Shown here: piece by piece, positions 1 through 10,000 of the stretch
Position numbering within the stretch: position 1 is the stretch's first letter
Layout of the letters: each line of letters starts with the position of its first letter
Source: Leclercia sp. AS011
Lineage (GTDB): Bacteria > Pseudomonadota > Gammaproteobacteria > Enterobacterales > Enterobacteriaceae
Length of the DNA: 64,000 nt
Reading direction: 5' to 3'
NCBI RefSeq assembly: GCF_037152535.1
Contig: NZ_JBBCMA010000010.1
Span: 11,319-75,318 of the forward strand
Translations under genes and position numbers: made by a program
The notes under the pieces: model-generated
Told to the model about the DNA's origin: nothing
The model's database searches: none
The model's input: only the letters and a program-made list of their open reading frames with translations

Positions 1-3000
1 CCGTTGTTGACCGGGCCGGTCAGGGTCCCGACGTCATCCACCACGCTGCTGAGAACCGGGGCCAGCGGAGCCACGGTATCAACGCTGAGGGAGAACGCGG
101 GCGAGGTGCCCGAGACGTTACCCGCCGCATCGGTGGCGCTGACGCGCAGTTCGTGCGGCCCCTGGGCCAGATCGCTGGTCGGGATAAAGCTCCAGCCGCC
201 GGTGTCGTTCACCAGCGCGGTGCCGATCTCGATCCCGTTATCGAGGATATGCACGGTGCTGCCCGCCACGCCGGTGCCGGTCAGTTCCGGACGGGCATCG
301 TTGGTGAGCTGCCCGCTGACCAGCAGGCCGGTATTGCCCGCCACGTCGTCGCTAACGCTGACCAGCACCGGGGTTGCCGGTGGGGTCATGTCGACGGTGA
401 GGGTATAGGCTCCGGAAGGCTGGCTGAGGTTGCCTGCGGTGTCGGTGGCGATGGCGGTAAAGCTGTGTTCGCCTTCCGCCAGCACTACCGTTGGGGTGAA
501 GCTCCAGATCCCGCTGGCGTTGGCGACCACGGTGCCGAGCAGTCTGGTGCCTTCATAGATGGCGACGCTGCTGCCCGCTTCCGCGCTGCCCGACAGGGTT
601 GGGGTGTTGTCGTTGGTGACGCCGCCGTTGACCACGTTGCCGGTGACCGGCCCCACGTCATCGTTGGCCCCGGTGATCACCGGCGCAGCGGAGACGGTAT
701 CCACCACCAGCGAGAACGGATCCGAGCGCAGGCTTTCGTTGCCCGCCGGATCGGTGGCGCTGAGGGTCAGGGTATAAGTGCCGTCGTCCAGCGCCTGAGG
801 CAGGGTAAAGCTCCAGGCCCCGGTGGTGCTTACCGGGACGCTACCCAGCAGGGTGTCGCCGGAATAAACGTTAATCACATCCCCCGGCGTGGCGGTGCCG
901 TTGAGGGTTGGCTGGTTGTCGTTGGTCGGTCTGCCGCTGACCACCGCGCCGGTGACGGTACCCAAGTCATCAATCACCGTACCCAGTGCAGGGGCCGCCG
1001 GTGGAGTGAGATCGATATTGACCGTCGCGTCCGGCGACTGGCCGCTGGTCTGGCCGTTGACGGTGGCGGTGACGCTAAAGCTGTGGCTACCTTCCCCGAG
1101 GGCGGAGACCGGGAACGACCAGGCCCCGGAGGTGGCATCGGCGGTGACGGTGCCCAGCGCCGTGGTGCTGCCGTCGAGATAAATCGTCACCAGACTGCCC
1201 GGGATCGCCGTCCCGGTCAGGGTTGGGGTGGCGTCGTTGGAGCTGAGTCCTTTGACGTTGACGCTGCCGCCGGTGCCGTTGTCATCGAGGATGGCATCGA
1301 TGGTCGGGACGTCCGGCAGCGCAGGGGTGGCCGGAACGTTATAGGTTGCCGGGCCGCTGACGTTGCCCGCCACGTCGCTGGCGGTCAGGCTGAGGGTCAC
1401 CGCATCGCTCTGCGGCGGGGTCAGGGCAACCGAGAACTGCCCCTGGGCGTTGGTGACGCCAGTGCCCAGCACCGTGTTGTCCGGGCCACGTACCGTAATG
1501 GTGGAGCCCGCTTCGGCGGTGCCGGTGAGCGGCGTACCGCCGGAGACAATGCCGGTCACCGCAGGCGCACCCGGCGCCTGGGTGTCAACGACGAGGTTCA
1601 CCGGGCTACCTTCGCTGATATTGCCCGCGGCATCTGTTGCCACCAGGGTCAAGGTGTGCGGACTATCGGACAGCGGGGTGCCGCTGGCGACGGGGAGCGT
1701 CCACTGTCCCTGGGCGTTGGTCTGCACCTGGCCCAGAGACTGGCCGTCAACAAACACGGTGATGGTGCTCAGCGGTTCGCCGGTGCCGCTCAGGGTCGGG
1801 GTGCTGCTGTTGGCGTACAGCGCACCGTTGGCGAGGGTGCTGTCGGAGATCGCCAGCAGCTGCGGGATCGCCGGTGGCACGGTGTCGATGGTAAAGGCAA
1901 AGGGACTGCCCGCCTCGCTGACGTTCCCGGCGGCATCCATCGCCGCCACGGTCAGGGTGGTCACGCCATCCTTCAGCACCGGCGTGGTGATGGTCCAGGT
2001 GCCGTTGCTGACCAGCCCGCGGCCCACTTCAATGCCGTTGCTGTAGAGGATCACCGTGGTGCCGTTCTCCCCGCTGCCGGTGACGGTCGGGGTGGTATCG
2101 TTGCTGCTGCTGCCCGCCGTGATAGTGCCGGTGACCGGCCCGACGTTGTCAGCCACGCTGGTGATGACCGGGGTATCCGGCACCTGGCTGTCGACGGTCA
2201 CGGTGATGGCATCCGACACCTCCGAGACGTTACCCGCCGGATCGGTGGCGGTGAGGGTGAAGCTGTGATCCCCCTCGGCCAGCGGAGTGTCGGAACGCCA
2301 CGTCCAGTTGCCGTTGATGTCCACCACCACTTCGCCCACCAGCACGTTGCCGGTTTCGGTCTGGTCGTAGATGCTGATCACGTCATCCGGCGTGCCGGTC
2401 CCGGTCAGGACCGGACGGGTGTCGTTGGTGGCACCGTTATTGCCCACCGGGCCGGTAATGTCGCTGACGTTATCGGTCACCACTGGCAGCCCCGGTGCGT
2501 CCGGCGCCTCGGTATCGATGGTGATGGTTACCGGATTCGACGGCGCACTTTCGTTACCCGCGCCGTCACTGTTGGTCACGATCAGCACGAGGTTATAGGT
2601 GCCGTTCGGCAGATCCTCTGGCGGCGTCCAGCTCCAGGTTCCTCCTGGCTGTACGGTGGTTTCGCCGATTTTGGTGGTGCCGTCGTAGATGGAGACGATA
2701 TCGCCTTCCGTCCCGGTGCCGCTCAGGGTTGGGGTGGTATCGCGGGTACTGCCTCCGCCGGTGATGGGGGTCTCGCCGCTGCCGTCAGGGTTGACGGTGA
2801 TGTCCGGAATGCCCGGGGTGGCCGGGGCCACGGTATCCACCACCAGGTTAAAGGTGCCGGAGGTGGCGGTGTTGCCCGCCGCATCGCTGGCCGTGGCGGT
2901 CAGGGCGTGGGTGCCGTTGCCCAGCGGCGTGGTGAGCTGGATGCTCCATGCCCCCGTGGCGCTGGTGGTGGCGGTGCCGAGCAGGGTGGTGCCTTCATAG

Positions 3001-4007
3001 AGGCTGATCAGGGTGTTGGCCGGGCCGGTCCCGCGGATCAGCGGCAGGGTTTCGTCGGTCGGCTGGTCGCTGACCACGTCGCCGGTGACGTTGCCGGTAC
3101 TGTCCACTGCCAGGGTGATGGTCGGGGCGGCAGGCGGCACGGTGTCGATGGTGATGTTAAAGGGCTCAGACGGCTCGCCGGTGTTCCCGGCGGCATCGGT
3201 CGCCACCACGGTAATCACGCGCGGCCCCTCGCTGAGGGCGTCCTCCGGGGTGAAGGTCCATACCCCGCCTGCGTTCACCTGAGTGGTTCCCACCTCCACG
3301 CCATCCACCCGAATGCTGATGGTGGATCCCGCTTCCCCGGTGCCGTTCAGGGTTGGACGGGTGTCGTTGGTCGGGCTGTTGTTGGCAATTGCCACCGGGC
3401 TGCCGGAGAGATCGTTGATCGCCGAGGTGATCGCCGGGGCATCCGGGGCGGTGGCATCCACCAGGATGCTCCAGCTGTTGGAGGCGGCGCTGTGGTTGCC
3501 CGCAGCATCCACGGATTGCGCCGTCAGAACGTGGCCGCCGTCAGGCAGCGCGGCGGTGAGCTGGATCTCCCAGGTTCCTTCCGCGCTGGTCCGGGTGGTG
3601 CCGATCAGATCCGCGCCGCTGTAGATCTCGATGGTGGTGTTGGCCGGACCGGTGCCGCGGATCAGCGGCGTTGAATCGTTGGTGATCTGGCCGTCGATAA
3701 CGGTGCCGGTATTGGCACTCACGTTGTCAATCACGTCCACAATGACCGGAACCGCCGCTGGGGTGGTATCCGGAGCGGTGATCTGGCCTTCCGCGCCGGT
3801 ATTCCCGGCCCGGTCGGTGGCGGTGACCGTCAGCAGTTCGCCGTTCGCTTTCGGCGTGGTGAGGGTGAGGGAGAAGCTGCCGTTTTCACTCACTACCCCG
3901 GTGCCGATCACGGTGTTGCCGTCGCGCACGGTGATGGTGCTGCCCGCTTCGCCACGCCCGGTAAGGGTGGTGCCGTTATTGAGGAGAGTGAAGCTGTCCG
4001 GGGCCCC
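1..4007 (-). repeat. Super-repeat copy B (partial, cut by window edge)
   Basis: Modules 23 to 36 of the giant adhesin repeat modules 5 to 18 in order. At least 4,007 nt, about 73 percent of a unit, are present before the window ends. Relative to copy A it carries 7 extra residues in module 29 (counterpart module 11, near 7610-7650) and one extra residue in module 24 (counterpart module 6). Both differences keep the frame. Confidence 0.82.
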
Positions 4008-7000
4008 CGGGGCGATAGTGTCGACGGTAATCGACGTTACCGGCGAGGCCGGGCTGAGGTTGCCCGCCGCATCGGCGGCGATGGCGGTGAAGTTATGCAC
4101 CCCATCGTTGAGGGCGACGGTGGTCTGATCCAGCGTCCACTGGCCCTGGGCGTTAGCGAGGGTCTCGCCCACCAGAGTCTGGCCGTCGTAAATGCGCACG
4201 ATGGCGTTGGCTTCGGCGGTGCCGTTGAGGGTCGGACGGGTGTCGTTGGTCGGGTTGCCGTTGAGCACCGGACCCTGCACCGAACCGACGTCATCCACCA
4301 CCGAGGTGATGGTCGGGGCGACCGGGGCGGTGGCATCAACGTTAATCACAAACCCGGTGGTCGGCGGGCTGACGTTACCTGCCGCATCGGTGGTGGTCAC
4401 CGTCAGGGTGTGGGTTCCGTCGGCCAGCGGGCTCTGCGGGGTGAAGGTCCAGGCGTTGTTGGCCCCGACGGTGGCGCTGCCCAGCAGGGTCGTGCCGTCG
4501 TAAACGTTCACCGTGGTGCCCGCTTCCGCCGTACCGCTAAGGGTCGGTCTGGCGTCGTTGGTCAGCTGGCCGTTCGTGAGGGCCACTTCGGTGCCCACAT
4601 CATCCGTGACCGAGACCAGCACCGGCGCAACCGGCACCTGGGTATCTACCGTCAGGGTGAAGGTGGCGGACGGATCGCTGGCGTTGCCTGCGGCGTCGAT
4701 CGCCACCGCGGTGAAGCTGTGCTGGCTGTCGCTCAGCGGCGTATTCACCTCGATTGACCAGTTGCCGCTGGCATCTGCTTTGCCTTCGCCGACCAGCACG
4801 TCATCAGCAAAAATGCGCACCACGGCGTTCGGTTCGCTGGTGCCGGTGAGCACTGGCTGCTGGTCGTTGGTGGTGCGGCCGCTGGTGAGCGGGCCGGTCA
4901 CCGGGTCGACGTCGTCAATCGCCAGGGCGATGGTTGGCGGGGTCGGTTTCAGGGTATCGACAATCAGCGTGAAGCCCGGAGAGGTTTCGCTGAGGTTGCC
5001 CGCCGCGTCCCGGGCGCTGGTGGTAAAAGTGTGGCTGCCGTTACTCAGGGCGGTGGTCGGGGTCCAGCTCCAGTCGCCGGTTTCAGTGGCCTGCACGGTG
5101 GCGACGAGGGCACCGTTATCGTAAATCGCCACGCGGGAATTGGCTTCAGCCTGGCCTGTCAGGGTCGGCGTTGTGTCATCGGTGGTCTGGCCGGAGGCGG
5201 TGATAGGATCCTGGATGCTGCCCACGTTATCGCTGATGGCGGTCAGCGTCGGCGCGGCCGGGGCCAGGGTGTCGACCGTCAGGATAAAGGGCGCGCTGGC
5301 CGGGCCGGTGTTCCCGGCGGCGTCGGTGGCGGTAAAGCGGATGCTGCGGGTGCCGTCCTCCAGCGCCGTCTCCGGGGTGAAGGTCCAGCTGCCCGAGGCG
5401 TTGACCACCGCGGTGCCGATCTCCACCTCGTCGACAAGGATGTGGATGGTCGCGCCCACCTCGCCGCTGCCGGTGAGGGTAGGTTGCGCGTCGTTGGTGA
5501 CATCGCCGCTGTTCAGCGTGCCGGTCACGGTGCCGACGTCATCCACCGCGGTGAGCAGAACCGGTGCCAGCGGGGCGGTGCTGTCGATGTTCAGCGAGAA
5601 CGCTGGTGAGGTGCCGGAGACGTTGCCCGCCGCATCGGTGGCGTTGACGCGCAGATCGTGTGGCCCCGGGGCCAGATCGCGGGTGGGGGTGAAGCTCCAG
5701 CTGCCGCTGGCGCTGACCAGCGCGGTGCCGATCTCGATCCCGTTATCCAGAATGTGGACGGTGCTGCCCGCCACGCCGGTGCCGGTCAGCTCCGGACGCA
5801 CATCGTTGGTGATCTGGCCGTTGCTCAACGGGCCGGTGTTGCCCGGCACGTCGTCATTGACCAGGGTGATCACCGGCGTGGCCGGAGGGGTCATGTCAAC
5901 GGTCAGAATATAGGCCCCGGAGATCGGGCTGACGTTGCCCGCGCTGTCGGTGGCGACGACGGTAAAGACGTGCTGACCTTCTGCCAGCACGCTGGTCGGG
6001 GTGAAGGTCCAGGCGCCGGTGTTGCTGGCGGTGACGGTGCCAATCAGCTTAATGCCGTCGTAAATGGCGACGCTGCTGTTGGCTTCCGCAGTGCCCGTCA
6101 GGGTCGGGGTGTTGTCGTTGGTGCTGCCGCCGTTGGCGACGTTGCCGGTGACCGGCCCGACGTCATCGTTGGCCCCGGTGATAACCGCTTCTCCCGCGGT
6201 GGTATCCACCACCAGGGAGAACGGCTCCGAGCGCGGGCTTTCGTTGCCGGCCGGATCGGTGGCGCTGAGGGTCAGGGCGTAGGTGCCGTCATCCAGCGGC
6301 GCGGTCAGGGTGATGCTCCAGGCCCCGGTGTTGCCCACCGTGGCGGTGCCGATCAGGGTATCGTCGGCGTAAAGGCGGATCACATCCCCCGGCGTGGCCG
6401 TCCCGTTGAAGGTCGGCAGATCGTCGTTGGTGGCTTTGCCGCTGACTACCGTGCCGGTCAGCGGGCCGACGTCGTCCACCACGCTGCCAAAGGCCGGAGC
6501 GGTCGGTGGGGTGAGATCGATAGTGACCGTTGCCTCCGGCGACTGGCCGCTGGTCTCCCCGTCGACGGTGGCGGTGACGCTGAAGCTGTGGCTGCCTTCA
6601 ACGAGGGTGGCGATCGGGAACGACCAGGCCCCGGTGGTGGCGTCAGCGGTGACGGTGCCGAGCGGCGTGGTGCTGCCGTCCTGGTAAATGGTCACGAGGC
6701 TGCCCGGGAACGCGGTGCCGTTGAGGGTCGGGGTGGCGTCGTTGGAGCTACCGCCTTTAACGTTGATGCTGCCGTCGGTGCCGTTGTCATCGAGGATGGC
6801 GTCGATCGTTGGCACGTCCGGGAGCTGCGGCGTTGGCAGGACGTTAAAGTCGACCGGATCGCTGGCGTTGCCCGCCGCATCGCTCGCCACCACGCTGAGG
6901 ATGGTTTCGTTGTACTGCGGCGGGGTCAGGGCGATGGAGAACTGACCCTGGGCGTTGGCCACGCCGGTGCCCAGCACCACGTCGTCCGGGCCACGCACCG

Positions 7001-10000
7001 TAATGGTGGCGCCTGCTTCAGCGGTGCCGGTCAGCGGCGTACCGCCGGAGACGACCTCGGTGACCACCGGCGCATCCGGCGCGTCGGTATCAATCACCAC
7101 GCTGACCGGGCTGCTTTCGCTGGTGTTGCCCGCCGCGTCGCTCGCCACCAGGGTGATGGTGTGGGTGTCATCCGGCAGGGCGCTGCCAGCCGGCAGCGGG
7201 AAGGTCCACTGCCCCTGCTCGTTGACCTGCACCTGGCCGAGCGGATTGCCGTCAACCGAGACGGTGATGGTGCTCAGCGGCTCGCCGGTACCGCTCAGGG
7301 TCGGGGTGCTGCTGTTGGCGTACAGCGTGCCGTTGACGAAGGTGCTGTCAGAGATCTCCAGCAGCTGCGGGTTGCCCGGCGGCAGGGTGTCGATGGTAAA
7401 GGCAAAATCGCTACCGGCGCTGCTGGCGTTCCCGGCGGCATCCAGCGCCGCCACGGTCAGGGTGGTCGGGCCATCCTTCAGCGCGCTGGCGGTGATGGTC
7501 CAGGTGCCGTTGCTGACCAGCCCGCGACCCACCTCAATGCCGTTGCTGTAGAGGATCACCGTGGTGCCGTTTTCGCCGGTGCCGGTGACGGTTGGGGTGG
7601 TGTCGTTGGTGCTGCTGCCCGCGGTGAGGGTGTCATTGACGCTGGCAATCACCGGGATCTCCGGCACGAGGCTGTCGACGGTCACGGTGATGGTGTCCGA
7701 TACCACCGAGGCGTTGCCCGCCGGGTCGGTAGCGATGACGGTAAAGCCGTGCGTCCCCTCCGCCAGCGGCTCTTCGGCGCGCCACGTCCAGTTGCCGTTG
7801 ATGTCGACCACCACTTCGCCCACCAGCACGTTGCCGGTCTCAGTCTGGTCGTAAATGCTGATCACGTCATCCGGCGTGCCGGTGCCGCTCAGCACCGGAC
7901 GGGTGTCGTTGGTGGCACCGTTGTTGCCCACCGGGCCGGTAATTTCGCTGACGTTATCGGTGACTACCGGCGCGTCAGGTTGCGCCGGGGCGTCGGTATC
8001 AATGGTGATGGATACCGGCTGGGACGGGGCGCTCTCGTTGCCCGCGCCGTCTTTGTTGGTCACGGTCAGGCTGAGATCGTAGGTGCCATTCGGCAATCCT
8101 GCCGGTGGCGTCCAGCTCCAGTTACCCCCCGGCGGAATGGTGGTTTCGCCGATTTTGGTGGTGCCGTCGTAGATGGTGACGATATCACCTGCCGTCCCGG
8201 TGCCGCTCAGGGTTGGGGTGGTATCCCGGGTGCTGCCGCCGGAGGTCAGGGTCTGTTCCGCACCGCCCTCAGGGTTGACGGTGATCGCCGGAATGCCCGG
8301 CGTGCCCGGGGCGAGGGTATCGACCACCAGGTTAAAGCTGTCGGAGGTGGCGGTATTGCCCACCGCATCGCTAACGGTAGCGGTGAGAACGTGGGTGCCG
8401 TTAACCAGCGGGGTGGCAAGCTGCAGGCTCCAGATGCCTTCCCCGTTGCTGGTGGTGGTGCCGAGCAGGGTGGTGCCTTCGTAGATGCTGATCTGCGCGT
8501 TCGCCGGGCCGCTGCCGTGGATCACCGGACGGGTTTCGTCGGTGGGCACGTTGCTGGTCACATCCCCCTGAATGCTGCCGGTATTGTCTTCGATGCGGGT
8601 AATGACCGGGACGGTGGGCGCGACGGTATCAATGGTCAGGGTAAAGGTCCCGGAGGCGGGGCTGCTGTTACCGGCGGCATCTTTTGCCACCGTGGTGATC
8701 GCGTGCTGACCATCTTCCAGCGCCGTGGCGGGGGTAAAGCTCCACGCCCCGCCGTCGCCGACCTGGGCGGTGCCCACTTCCACGCCATCCACCAGAATGC
8801 TGATGGTGGATCCCACTTCGCCCGTACCGTACAGGGTCGGGCGGTTGTCGTTGGTGGTGCCGTTGTCGCCGATGGCTACGGCGGTCTCAGGCAGATCGTT
8901 GATCACCTGGGTAATCGCCGGGGTAGCCGGTGGCGTGGCATCGATGATGATGGTCCAGCTGCCGGAGGATTCGCTGCGGTTGTCATTGCGGTCAACGGCC
9001 TGGGCTGTCAGCACATAGCCGCCGTCATCAATCAGCAGCAGCTCGGTGGACCAGTTGCCGTCCGCGTCCACTTCGGCAAAGCCAACCTGGTCCGTGCCGC
9101 TGTAGATGTAAATGGTCGCCCCCGGTTCGCCGGTGCCGGTGATGACAGGATGGGTGTCATTGGTGATCTGCCCGTCGCGGACCACGCCGGTGATGCCCTC
9201 CACGTCATCCACCACGCTGGTGATGACCGGGGCCTGCGGTGGGGTGACGTCCGGGGCGGTCACGCTGGCTTCCTCCCCGGTATTGCCCGCGGCGTCGGTG
9301 GCGGTAACCGCCAGATCCTGGCCGTTCAGGCGCGGGGTGGTGAGGATAATTTCGAAGCTGCCGTCCGTGCCGGCCACCCCTCTGCCAATCACGTCGTCGC
9401 CATCGCGGATGGTGACGGTGCTGCCCGCTTCCGCCTTACCGGTGACGATGGAGCCTTCAGGATTGATCGCCAGGTCGGTCGGCGCATCAGGCGGGGTGAC
9501 ATCGCCCACCACGGCGCTGATTGGCTGACTCTGGTTTCCGGCGGCATCGGAGGCCACCACGTTAATGGTATCCCCTTCGGTTTGTGGCTCGTCGAGGGGA
9601 ACCCGGTAGTCGCCGTTGGCATCGGTCTGGCCGGTACCAATCACATTCCCGTTACCGTCGGTGATGGTGATGGTGCTGCCTGGCTCGGCGCTGCCGGTGA
9701 CCTCGGTGCCGCCCGGGATCAGGCTGATGGTCGGCTGGTCCGGCGGCGTGCGGTCAATGGTGAACGCAAACGGGGCGGACGGATCGCTGGTGTTGCCCGT
9801 CAGGTCGGTCTCCGTCAGGGTGATGACGTGGGGGCCATCGGCAAGCGGCGTGTCTGGCGTAAAGCTCCATTTGCCATCCGTGCCCACCGTGGTCTGGCCC
9901 ACGGCCTGACCGTTGTCGTAGATGGTGATGGTGCTGCCGGGTTCACCGGTGCCGTTGAGGGCAGGGCGGTTGGCATCGGTGGTCTGCCCGGCGGTGAGGA

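Noticed and set aside
1..9488. Regular DNA repeats that might suggest a CRISPR array or satellite
   Set aside because: The ~300-nt period, in-frame divergence and protein-level Ig motifs show coding tandem modules, not short direct repeats with unique spacers.
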